From contig JAGVAP010000106.1 of NCBI GenBank assembly GCA_020060215.1, forward strand, positions 1 through 7,393: a stretch of DNA of 7,393 bases. Direction: 5' to 3'. This DNA is from Deltaproteobacteria bacterium (lineage in GTDB: Bacteria > Desulfobacterota > DSM-4660 > Desulfatiglandales > HGW-15). The position numbers and the translations under genes were made by a program. A model generated the notes under the pieces. That model made no database searches. It was not told where the DNA came from and saw only the letters and a list, made by a program, of their open reading frames with translations. Shown here piece after piece: positions 1-6,853 of this stretch (position 1 is its first letter; each line of letters opens with the position of its first letter).

Positions 1-3000
1 CGGATTGATCCGTCATGCCCGTGAGGCGGCCCTTTCCATAGGTGCCGCTGTCGTAGCTGTACGTGATGTTCTGGGCCGTGTCCGGGAACTGTGCCCCGGC
101 CTGCCTGTTCAGATTGTCGTAAAGATACGTCACGGTGATGTCTCTCGCATCGCGCTTGCTCGTCAGATTCCCCGCTTCGTCGTACCCATAGCTGACGATC
201 CCCGTATCAGGGGATTGGGTTTCCACCAGCCTCCCCATGTCGTCGTACACATAGGTCGTTTCATGGTTTTCCGCGTCCGTTACACTGGCAAGGTTCCCAT
301 GAAGGTCATAACCGTATGCGGTTATCACATTCCCGGGCTGCGTCACCTGGATCAGGCGGTTGAGATCGTCATGGGCGTAAGTGCTGGTGTGGTCCTCGGG
401 ATCTTTGACGGAGGCTATACTGCCCTCATCATCGTACCCGTATTCGGTATAGGAGTCGTCCGCATTGATCTCCTTCCAGAGCATCCCTGGGATGACAGGG
501 TGCTGGTAGTCCCACCTCTTCCTCGATGTCCGCGTTCCCGACGCCTCGTGTTTCGACATCTCGGTGCGGTTCCCCTGTCCATCGTGCCGGTACTGGATGT
601 GACCGCCTTCCAGGTCGATCACGCGTGTAAGGCGTCCGTATGTAGTATCATACTCGAATGTTTGCGTCACTGCATCCGGATCGGTCACGCTCTCCGGCTG
701 TCCGGCCAGGTTGTAGATGATTTCGGTGAAACTTGCGTCCGCGGTGTTGGTGATGCGGGTCACCCTGCTCCGTGCGTCATACCGGAAGCTCCTGGACCGG
801 CCGTTTTCGTCCGTGACCATCCCCGGCCGGCCTGCAGCGTCGTAGTCCGAAAGGGTGGTGTTTCCGATGATGGGCTTCGTGACGGTCAGGAGGTCCCCGG
901 TAGTGGCGTGATAGGCAAACGCGGTTGTGTCGCCGGTTCCCGCCCTTGGCCCGTTCACCGACAAAACCTGGCCTTTCGCGTTGTAGGTCATGGTGGTGAC
1001 ATACTCGTAAGGCACCACATTGCCGGAGCCGTCGGCTGTGAACCCCTTCTCCACCAGCCTGGTCAGAAGCCTGCCGGGATTCTCATTGGGCGTTGCATTG
1101 CCGTCGCCGTCATAATCCCATACGGTCACCTTGTTTCCGCTCTCCGCAATGGCCGTCGTCTCGGTTCGGGTCAGGGGCACATTCATCTCCGGGTGGTGCG
1201 TATAGGCAATGACGCGCTCTGTTGGAGTCCCGGAGGCCAGCCTCACGGTTCCGGGATTTCCCCTGGCGTCATAGCCCTCATACCGATGGACCGTATTTCC
1301 GGCCGTGGTTACCTGTTCCAGCCGCATCTGGGCGTCGTAGACCCACTGGACGAGGCTATTGTCGTCGTAAGGCGCTTTGGGTGGCCCTGTCATGGCCGTC
1401 ACCCGCTTCCGGCTTCCGATGATGCCGATGGTATAGGAGCGGCTCATCCCGTAGGCATCCGTTACATCGACCCTGGAATCGGCTGCATAATCGATGCCTG
1501 CACCCTTCCCATCCGGGCTGAGACTGCTGATCGCCCTGTCGCTGGGATCATATCCCCACTCGGCAAGCAGATGGGACGCTTTGTCGCGCTTCACCGTAAG
1601 GTTGTGGACTTCGTTCCCGTCCCCATATTGATAACTGAAGCCCGATCCGCCCGCATAGGTCACATCGATGAGGTTCCCATGGGCATCATAGCCGTAACCC
1701 GAGACCCAGAAACCGTCGGGAACCGACGTGGTCACCGGCCCCGAGACGAGGGATATGCGGCCGTTCCCATCGTAGTGGAATATGAGCGACCTGCCGGAAG
1801 CCCCATCGGTCACGGTCTCCAGCCTTTCCTGGGCGTTATACGCAAGGGTCAGTCGATTTCCCTTTTCATCCTCTACCCAGAGGAGCCGGCCGGATGCGCT
1901 GAAGCATGACCTGGCCCCATCCGGTTTGTGCCAGACATATTGCCCGGATTCAAGGGCAACATGGCTCTTTTCCGCGAAGAATCCCTGGTAGTGTCCTGAA
2001 GTCTCTTCCCTGAAGTAACGCGCCCTTCCGGTCTGGTCCACGATCCGGATAAGGGTCATCGCGCCATAGGCGTAACCGGGCGTGAGTGCTTCTTCATAGG
2101 TGTGGGTCCATCCGAAACCCATGGCGCCCGGCGTATCGGAGCGGCTGTTGTAATGTGCCCTTAACACCAGTCCGAGCCGATTGGGCGAAGGGAAGCTCAG
2201 ATCCACACGGGATTCGATCATGTTGCCGTTCAGAATCCGCACTCTTTGTCCAACCAGCCCTCCGCCTCCCTGCTGCTCGTCGAAATCGAGCCCAAGATCC
2301 ACATCGTCCGGGGCAGGGGAGTAGATGGTGAAACGGACTTCTCGGGCGGTCGAATTGCCGGGGTTGTCCTCTGCAACCAGCGTGTAACGGTAAGAACCAT
2401 CGGTCAGGATGCCCAGATCGAGGGTGAATTCGCTGCCGTAGTAGGTGGCCATGAGGAGATCATCCTTGTCGTATACCTTGATGGACCGGACACCGGAAGG
2501 ATCCGTAAAGCTTGCCCAAAGGCTCATCGGCCCGGCCGGGGTCGGGTGAACGCTCCCGTCTCCGGGGATGGAAGCCACGAAAGCGGGTCCCTGATTGTCC
2601 GTCACCGTCACGGTGACCAGAGCCGTCACTGACCCTCCGACATTCGAGGCGGTGAGCTCGTATGTCGTTGTGGCTGAAGGGGCTGTTACCGTCGTCCCGG
2701 TCGGGGGCACGACGCCGATGCCGGGCGATATGTTCACCGTATCGGCGCCGCCCGTGGACCAGGAGAGCATGCTTTCACCTCCTGACCCGATGGTATCCGG
2801 GCTCGCGGTGAAAGAGTAAATGACCGGAACCGGACACCCCAGGGGCATATGGAGCTGGACGACCTGGTTCGGGATCGGAGTGGTCACAGGTGTCCAGTTC
2901 TGTTGTCCGCCGTAATCGATCCGGAACTTGTACGGCTTTGCCGGCACCTTGAAATGGGCGTAACCCTGGGCATCCGTGGTCACGCTTCTCCCGAGATAAG

Positions 3001-3211
3001 AGCCCGTCTCCGTGAAAAGATGCACGGCTGCACCGTTCACGGCCGAACCGTTCCAGGTGACCTGGACGTCGATCACCCCCTCCTCGATCACCACCTCCTC
3101 GTCTTGCCACTGGAACACCTCTGACCAGTACTGTCCCCCGAGGTAGTCCGCCCTGACCTTGTATCTCCGATCTGGCAGATCGAAGGAGACGCGTCCGTCT
3201 TGATCCGTCAT
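1..3211 (-). CDS. RHS/YD-repeat protein, C-terminal-side ORF (3' end outside window)
   Basis: This reading frame is open from ATG 3211 to the left edge with no stop, so the C-terminus is missing. In order it encodes the end of repeat 8 and repeat 9 of the N-terminal array (about 3211-2885); an Ig-like domain with LSWSTGGADTV and TTTYELTASN (about 2815-2600); a second Ig-like domain with the ASFTDPSGVRSIKVYD pattern (about 2600-2290); a Gly-rich linker (QQGGGGLVG); a DUF6531-like RHS entry module (VDLSFPSPNRLGL, then GFGWTHTYEE); and a YD tract from about 1880 with at least 15 copies such as YGYDLHGNLASVTD and YVYDDMGRLVE. In known RHS and Tc-toxin proteins such tracts form a hollow shell that encloses a C-terminal effector, but any effector here is off-window. 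ATG 3211 is only the first start codon after the upstream frame breaks. It is not a credible native start, because it falls inside a repeat and has no signal peptide. I infer that it was once continuous with the ORF starting at 5122. Confidence 0.9.
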   Translation of the reverse strand, partial: MTDQDGRVSFDLPDRRYKVRADYLGGQYWSEVFQWQDEEVVIEEGVIDVQVTWNGSAVNGAAVHLFTETGSYLGRSVTTDAQGYAHFKVPAKPYKFRIDYGGQQNWTPVTTPIPNQVVQLHMPLGCPVPVIYSFTASPDTIGSGGESMLSWSTGGADTVNISPGIGVVPPTGTTVTAPSATTTYELTASNVGGSVTALVTVTVTDNQGPAFVASIPGDGSVHPTPAGPMSLWASFTDPSGVRSIKVYDKDDLLMATYYGSEFTLDLGILTDGSYRYTLVAEDNPGNSTAREVRFTIYSPAPDDVDLGLDFDEQQGGGGLVGQRVRILNGNMIESRVDLSFPSPNRLGLVLRAHYNSRSDTPGAMGFGWTHTYEEALTPGYAYGAMTLIRIVDQTGRARYFREETSGHYQGFFAEKSHVALESGQYVWHKPDGARSCFSASGRLLWVEDEKGNRLTLAYNAQERLETVTDGASGRSLIFHYDGNGRISLVSGPVTTSVPDGFWVSGYGYDAHGNLIDVTYAGGSGFSYQYGDGNEVHNLTVKRDKASHLLAEWGYDPSDRAISSLSPDGKGAGIDYAADSRVDVTDAYGMSRSYTIGIIGSRKRVTAMTGPPKAPYDDNSLVQWVYDAQMRLEQVTTAGNTVHRYEGYDARGNPGTVRLASGTPTERVIAYTHHPEMNVPLTRTETTAIAESGNKVTVWDYDGDGNATPNENPGRLLTRLVEKGFTADGSGNVVPYEYVTTMTYNAKGQVLSVNGPRAGTGDTTAFAYHATTGDLLTVTKPIIGNTTLSDYDAAGRPGMVTDENGRSRSFRYDARSRVTRITNTADASFTEIIYNLAGQPESVTDPDAVTQTFEYDTTYGRLTRVIDLEGGHIQYRHDGQGNRTEMSKHEASGTRTSRKRWDYQHPVIPGMLWKEINADDSYTEYGYDDEGSIASVKDPEDHTSTYAHDDLNRLIQVTQPGNVITAYGYDLHGNLASVTDAENHETTYVYDDMGRLVETQSPDTGIVSYGYDEAGNLTSKRDARDITVTYLYDNLNRQAGAQFPDTAQNITYSYDSGTYGKGRLTGMTDQS

Positions 3212-5011
3212 GAGATGAGTTGAGATAGGAGCCGGCCTCTGAGAACAGATAGACGTTGACTCCCCCCAGCGGAACCATTGCGCCGTTATAGGTCGTGCTC
3301 ACGGTGACGGTCGTATCCCGGTGGGGGATGCCGAAGGTGTAGGACATGGTGCTCGGCACCTCTACCGCGTCACACCAGAACGGGTACCCCAAAAAATCCA
3401 CCCGGAAGCGGTACCAGCCCGATGCCAAGGCGAAACTGACCTCCCCCTGTGAACTGCTATGACCTGTGATGTTGAGGTAGGTCCCCGATGGGGTGAAAAC
3501 GTAGACAGGCTTGTCCGCCAGGGGAACCCCCGGAGCCTTCTCCACTCTGAGGTGAAAAGGCCGCCTCCGGTATTCAGGTTTACCGGATTCACCTGGTGGG
3601 CCGCAATCGATTCGGTCACCCAGAACTGCCCCCCCTGGTAGTCCCCCCTGAAGCGGTAGGTCCCTTCCGGGAGCCAGAAGTCTACAAGCCCCGCCGCATC
3701 TGTAGTCCCATGGAGGTTCAGGTAGCTTCCGGTGCTCGTGAAGACATAGACATGGACATTGGCGATAGGGTTGCCGTTCTGGTTTACGAAGACCTCTGCC
3801 ACGCCTTCTTGGATCACGATCTGTTCATCAGTCTGGTTGAAGACCTCGGACCAGTATTGGCTCCCGAGGTAATCGGCCCTGGCCTTGTAATCCCCGGGAG
3901 GGACCATGAACGACACCCGCCCCTGGTCATCGGTGTTCGCAGCGATATTCACATAGGCGCCGGCCGCCGTGAAGAGGTATGCGCTCACGTTCTCCAGGGG
4001 CTGGATATCGCCGTCGCAATCACCGCTCACCGTGATCGTCGCATCATTGTGGGGGATGGCGTGATTCATGGAGGTCGCGCCCGGCACGGCGAAATCCGAT
4101 GTCCAGAACTGATACCCGAGGTAGTTGATCCTGATCCTGTAGCTCCCGTCTGCAAGATTGAATCCCGCCTCACCATCACTGCTGGTCACGGCCTGCCGGC
4201 CGAGATATGCGCCCGATCCGCCGAAGAGGTAGCAGTTCACCCCGATCAGGGGCACGCCGCTCGCCTTCTCCGGCCTGAGGGTGAAGACCCCCCCGCCGGT
4301 GGAAATGGGAACGGGGTTCGCCACATGAGGCACGAGGACGATGTCCCCGCTCCAGTATTGGCTTCCCATGTAGTCGGTCCTGAACTTGTAGCTTCCCGGC
4401 GGCAGCCTGAAACCGGTCTTTCCCTGACCATCGGTAACGCCGTTGAGGTTCAGATACGCGCCGGCTCCGGTGAACGCATACACACGGACCCCCTGGAGGG
4501 GCAGTCCCATGTTCGTCACCGTCACATCCGCTGTCCCTTCATTGATCACCAGGATCTTGTCTTCCCAGTTGAAGACCTGGGACCAGAACTGGGCTCCAAG
4601 ATAGTCGGCCCGTATCTTGTACTCCTTCTGGGGAAGGGAGAAGATCACCTGACCGTTCGCATCGGTCCTTGCATTCACACTGACGTACATGCCTGATGGG
4701 GTGAAGAGGTATACAGGCACATCCGACTTTGGCTGCACATCCGCCGCGCAATCTCCGTGGACCGTGATCACCACCTCTTCATGAGGGATGACGAATGGGA
4801 ATTGGACGTTACCGGAGACCGCGAGCAGGCCGCTCCAGAACTGGTAGCCCAGGTAGTCGGTCCTCACCTTGTAGGTTCCGGTGGAAACGGTGAACTGGAC
4901 AACGCCGTTCGTGTCCGCGGTCCCGGAAAGGCCGAGATAGCTTCCGGACTCGGAAAAGAGATAGAGCCGGGCCCCGGGGATGGGCTGAGCCCCATCCCTG
5001 CTCAGGATGAT
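2885..5011 (-). repeat. triplicated three-repeat cassette (nine prealbumin-like repeats)
   Basis: Nine diverged protein repeats are arranged with a higher-order period. The aromatic-Phe core of each repeat falls at residues 54, 138, 215, 298, 382 and 459, and after frame correction at 541 and 625. The spacing therefore cycles 84, 77, 83 and the cassette period is about 244 residues. Cassette 1 is about 5011-4280, cassette 2 about 4279-3552 and cassette 3 about 3551-2885. Cassette-specific linkers recur in order: an IPH.[DE]..[IV]TV linker after the first repeat, an [IV].EG.A[DE]V-like linker after the second, and a TGGG[VL]FTLR linker that starts the next cassette. At DNA level the copies are clearly diverged. 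Confidence 0.85.
3212..3551 (-). pseudogene. frame-displaced middle segment of the RHS protein (repeats 7 and 8)
   Basis: Between the two frame breaks the homology continues in a third reading frame. It gives LRVEKAPGVPL, a complete repeat 7 (VYVFTPSGTYLNITG to DFLGYPFW), the linker FGIPHRDTTVTVS, and the first part of repeat 8 (VYLFSEAGSYLN). The matching part of cassette 2 reads LRPEKASGVPL and IPHNDATITVS, which shows that this is the correct coding frame here. The frame opens with a GTG codon at 3545, but no ribosome-binding site stands out. It would also run on as nonsense to a stop at 2775 beyond the second break. I therefore treat it as an internal piece of the broken gene, not as a gene of its own. 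Confidence 0.8.
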
Positions 5012-5122
5012 GGTGAGATTGGGATTCTCGGCTCTCGAGAAGTTGACCCTGTATACGCTTCCAAAAAGGACCACCAGTCCGGCCGCCAGCAGCAGCAACC
5101 GCTTCACCGTGTTTCGTTCCAT
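3362..5122 (-). CDS. secreted RHS protein, N-terminal ORF with prealbumin-like repeats (truncated by frameshift)
   Basis: The ATG at 5122 is preceded by an AAAGGGGA ribosome-binding site about 6 nt away. Residues 1-31 look like a Sec signal peptide: Lys/Arg at 3-8, then the hydrophobic run LLLLAAGLVVLFG. Residues from about 35 form tandem beta-rich repeats of 77-84 residues. Each has a [VL]Y[LV]FT..G.Y core, then TD..G...F.LP.G.Y, then DYLG.Q[FY]W. This resembles carboxypeptidase-regulatory/Cna-B-like (prealbumin-fold) stalk repeats, although I cannot assign an exact family. Six full repeats are read, with YLF-type cores at residues 54, 138, 215, 298, 382 and 459. After residue 524 the frame slips, and 62 unrelated residues follow before a TAG stop. 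As written, the product would be a 586-residue exported stalk without any RHS part. The continuation of the homology lies in the other minus frames downstream. The role is inferred to be surface display of the RHS shell. Confidence 0.85.
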   Translation of the reverse strand: MERNTVKRLLLLAAGLVVLFGSVYRVNFSRAENPNLTIILSRDGAQPIPGARLYLFSESGSYLGLSGTADTNGVVQFTVSTGTYKVRTDYLGYQFWSGLLAVSGNVQFPFVIPHEEVVITVHGDCAADVQPKSDVPVYLFTPSGMYVSVNARTDANGQVIFSLPQKEYKIRADYLGAQFWSQVFNWEDKILVINEGTADVTVTNMGLPLQGVRVYAFTGAGAYLNLNGVTDGQGKTGFRLPPGSYKFRTDYMGSQYWSGDIVLVPHVANPVPISTGGGVFTLRPEKASGVPLIGVNCYLFGGSGAYLGRQAVTSSDGEAGFNLADGSYRIRINYLGYQFWTSDFAVPGATSMNHAIPHNDATITVSGDCDGDIQPLENVSAYLFTAAGAYVNIAANTDDQGRVSFMVPPGDYKARADYLGSQYWSEVFNQTDEQIVIQEGVAEVFVNQNGNPIANVHVYVFTSTGSYLNLHGTTDAAGLVDFWLPEGTYRFRGDYQGGQFWVTESIAAHQVNPVNLNTGGGLFTSEWRRLRGFPWRTSLSTFSPHRGPTSTSQVIAVHRGRSVSPWHRAGTASGWIFWGTRSGVTR

Positions 5123-5302
5123 GCCAGTCCCCTTTTCTCCTGTGCGAAGCGCATCCGCGTGGAAGAGTGGTCGTCACCAGATCGGTCATCGAAAGAGGCC
5201 AAAGCCGGACCTTCATGTATGTCGAGGAATGCAACAATGAACATGCATAGAGAATAGAGAAAGCGAGCCTCCCAACCGCTGGAAGCCTCTCTACATGCAT
5301 GC

Positions 5303-5320
5303 GCAGGGGAAATGCAGGGG
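5303..5320. repeat. 11-bp-period direct repeat in the RHS leader
   Basis: GCAGGGG occurs at 5303-5309 and again at 5314-5320, so the starts are 11 bp apart, about one helical turn. It lies immediately downstream (in the minus direction) of the proposed -10 box, a typical position for a regulator site. No known regulator motif is recognised. Confidence 0.4.
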
Positions 5321-5323
5321 CAG

Positions 5324-5352
5324 GAAATAGAAGAAAAAACGTCGTGAGTCAA
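5324..5352 (-). promoter_or_regulatory. possible promoter of the RHS gene
   Basis: On the minus strand, TTGACT (5352-5347) is followed after 17 nt by TATTTC (5329-5324). The -35 box matches the sigma-70 consensus at five of six positions, but the -10 box is weak (three of six). If it is used, the RHS transcript would carry a leader of about 195 nt before ATG 5122. No better promoter is obvious in the gap. Confidence 0.3.
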
Positions 5353-5365
5353 TCGGTGAATCCCT

Positions 5366-5385
5366 GTTTTTCGGGTTCGAAAAAC
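5366..5385. repeat. perfect inverted repeat (8-bp stem, 4-nt loop)
   Basis: GTTTTTCG (5366-5373), loop GGTT, CGAAAAAC (5378-5385). The stem is perfect but A+T-rich, and no T-run follows it on either strand, so it is not a standard intrinsic terminator. It lies 13 bp upstream of the proposed -35 box of the RHS gene, so it could be an operator or a small RNA hairpin. Confidence 0.5.
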
Positions 5386-5592
5386 CTTAGAGCCGCTTCC
5401 GATTTCCCTGATGAAACGCCTAAGGGGAATGGAATTAAGGAGTTGTTTTTGTGGCTTATGAGTGAGGGGAAAAAGTCGTCACGGAAACCGAATAAGTCGC
5501 TGATCCCTCCTGTTGAGCAGAGTCCGTCGTTAGACTGGAATCGACTTTCACCTTTCAGAAATCAGAAGCGGATCCTCCGCATCCCCGGCTTT
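5386..5592. other. gene-free stretch with nothing recognised
   Basis: No supported gene is seen on either strand between the receiver scrap ending at 5593 and the inverted repeat at 5366-5385. The segment is A+T-richer than the flanking genes; counting gives 25 G+C in the 60 bases 5401-5460. The only structure seen is a short GCGGA/TCCGC stem at 5568-5580. A plus-strand frame with AAGGAG ahead of ATG 5458 is open, but it runs antisense into the genes to its right and shows no recognisable protein. Confidence 0.5.
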
Positions 5593-5712
5593 TCATCTTA
5601 CAGGAGAGTTCAGGCACGAACAGCCATGACGCAGGCGTGCTTCAGCAGCCTCGTCCAGCACATCTCTCACCTTGGTGGCCAGGGCCATGGCCGAGAACGG
5701 CTTTCGGGGCAT
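5593..5712 (-). pseudogene. C-terminal scrap of a response-regulator receiver domain
   Basis: A 39-codon ORF from ATG 5712 to a TGA stop. Its first half, KPFSAMALATKVRDVLD, is the classic end of a receiver (REC) domain: the conserved Lys-Pro of beta5, then helix alpha5 in the style of hybrid histidine kinases. Everything before the KPF motif, including the phospho-acceptor Asp, is absent. A TAG stop lies two codons upstream. Adding or removing one base would let YAPK in the neighbouring frame join PFS, so a frameshift is plausible at the edge. The remaining residues (EARLRHGCSCLNSPVR) are unremarkable. GGAGG (5726-5722) is 9 nt before the ATG, so translation after DUF502 is possible but unproven. 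The best reading is a degraded signalling gene. Confidence 0.6.
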
Positions 5713-5727
5713 AAGCTACATCCTCCA

Positions 5728-6360
5728 TTAGGCCTGGCCGGCCTTCGATGCCGCAGGGAGAGGCCGGGGGTGATGAAAGAGATCTCCTCTCAGAGAGAGT
5801 TCAGTCTTGCCCATGGAGACCAGCGCCTTCAAGGTGTCGTTGACGGGCATCGTAAGCGGTTTGACCTTTTCTTTGTCCATCACCAGCAGGCGGCCTGATG
5901 TCGGGTTGGGGACGCCCGGCATGAAGATGACGAGCTTGACGATGTTCCCGCTCTCATCCGTTATCCTGTTGGTGACGAGTCCAAACTCCTCCGATTGCAG
6001 GTCTCTGCTCGGTATCAATACGGTCTCGTAGAAGATCGCGTTTTCCCCTTCACCATATCCCAAGACCTGCTTCAGCGTTCCGTAGAGGCGTCCCAAGCCC
6101 GGAAGCCTGTCCAGGATGCGGTCGCCCTGTCTCCATATCCATCTGCCGACGAAGGTAGTCACTCCCAACCCGATCAGGTATATGAGAACGACGGCCGCGA
6201 GCAGACCGAAGCCGGGAAAATAGAAGGGCATCTTCGAGAGACCGGAGCCCGAGATCGTGGACTCCAGATAGCCGACGGTGATGATCAATCCCCCCACAGG
6301 CAGAATCGCCACGATTCCTGCAATCAGGCTGCCGGTAAAATGCTTGTAGAGCTTTTTCAT
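5728..6360 (-). CDS. DUF502 family inner-membrane protein
   Basis: A 210-residue protein. ATG 6360 is chosen because AGGAGG lies just upstream (6369-6364, 3-nt spacer) and the MKKLYKHFTGSLIAGIVAIL beginning is typical of the family; in-frame codons further upstream lie inside the neighbouring gene. Two membrane segments are evident, at about residues 10-32 and 48-72. Basic residues follow the second, then RLYGTLKQ (91-98) and a soluble domain with PNPTSG (151-156), the signature region of DUF502 proteins, followed by the usual MPVNDTLKALVSMG. The family's molecular role is poorly defined; members are predicted membrane proteins with a cytosolic C-terminal half. The last 20 or so residues, rich in Pro and Ala, look like a private tail. 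The gene starts 43 nt after the cyclotransferase-like gene on the same strand, which suggests co-transcription. Confidence 0.88.
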   Translation of the reverse strand: MKKLYKHFTGSLIAGIVAILPVGGLIITVGYLESTISGSGLSKMPFYFPGFGLLAAVVLIYLIGLGVTTFVGRWIWRQGDRILDRLPGLGRLYGTLKQVLGYGEGENAIFYETVLIPSRDLQSEEFGLVTNRITDESGNIVKLVIFMPGVPNPTSGRLLVMDKEKVKPLTMPVNDTLKALVSMGKTELSLRGDLFHHPRPLPAASKAGQA

Positions 6361-6403
6361 AGTCCTCCTCTGATGCCGATGGAAGCATGTGAACGCGGGT
6401 CCA

Positions 6404-6853
6404 CTACCCGCCGGGTTCAATACCCTTTGCGCTATTCGAGGAAAGCGAATGGTATCCCCGGTAGTGATTCTGAAAATGCTCTTTCCCATTCCGCAGGAAA
6501 ATGGAAAAATCCCAGTCCGATCGTGCAAGACGATCTGCGAACTCCTCGCGTATTACGTAGGCTGAGGCAGCCACCGTCTCTCCGCCGGCCAGTTCCACAT
6601 GGACAAGCCGGCGCACATACATTTCACCTTCGAACCGGTCCAGGAGGTCCCATGCCGGATCGGGCACATTCCGGTAAACCAGGCCGTCAACCCGGCCTTC
6701 CGCGTCCGGTAAAATAGCGGGATAATGCTCTCCCCGGATCGACCGTCGACGGTAGCCTTTCAAGGTGCCCTGCCAATGGGACAAACTGTATCCCGAGACC
6801 TCTCGCATGATCTCGTCACACATCAGGGTCCCATATGCAAACAGGTTTCTCAT
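6404..6853 (-). CDS. gamma-glutamylcyclotransferase-like (AIG2/GGCT fold) protein
   Basis: A 149-residue protein. The start at ATG 6853 puts MRNLFAYGTLM at the N-terminus, exactly where AIG2/GGCT-family proteins begin. The YGTL loop (residues 7-10) forms the substrate pocket. LDRFEGEMYVRR contains the expected catalytic Glu (E75), and YPAILPDAEGRVDGLVY matches the family core. Known relatives release 5-oxoproline (pyroglutamate) from gamma-glutamyl amines or dipeptides in the cytosol; the substrate here cannot be told. The ribosome-binding site GGGAGGA (6872-6866) is 12 nt away, which is long. The frame stays open upstream through a receiver-domain fragment with a GTG at 6952, so a longer fused product cannot be excluded. 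The C-terminal 30 or so residues (from about HFQNHYRGY) extend past the core. It is the first clear gene of a pair with DUF502. Confidence 0.87.
   Translation of the reverse strand: MRNLFAYGTLMCDEIMREVSGYSLSHWQGTLKGYRRRSIRGEHYPAILPDAEGRVDGLVYRNVPDPAWDLLDRFEGEMYVRRLVHVELAGGETVAASAYVIREEFADRLARSDWDFSIFLRNGKEHFQNHYRGYHSLSSNSAKGIEPGG

Noticed and set aside
5..1909. Long plus-strand open frame of 634 codons opposite the YD tract
   Set aside because: The minus strand encodes unmistakable YD repeats throughout; the plus frame has no recognisable protein and is an antisense shadow of GC-rich repetitive codons.
3212..3551. Idea that the two frameshifts compensate and leave a functional protein
   Set aside because: The original frame hits stops at 3362 and near 3301 between the breaks, and the true repeat homology there is in the other frame, so no single frame gives a full product.
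3596..4696. Plus-strand open frame of 366 codons opposite the stalk repeats
   Set aside because: It mirrors the repeat periodicity of the minus-strand gene and has no protein features of its own.
2885..5011. CRISPR-like or short tandem DNA repeats in the recurrent AGGTAGTCGG-type motifs
   Set aside because: The recurrence comes from codons for the DYLG repeat motif at 77-84 residue spacing and is diverged in sequence; it is protein repeat structure.
5568..5580. Possible terminator for the cyclotransferase-DUF502 operon (GCGGA/TCCGC stem)
   Set aside because: Only five base pairs, with an interrupted TTCTGATTTCT after it on the minus strand; too weak to call.
5299..5898. Plus-strand open frame across the gap and into DUF502
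   Set aside because: Its right part is antisense to the receiver scrap and DUF502; the left part has an AAGGAG but no recognisable domain.
6361..6528. Extending DUF502 by 56 codons upstream
   Set aside because: The added residues lie inside the cyclotransferase gene, resemble no DUF502 N-terminus, and would ignore the strong AGGAGG before ATG 6360.
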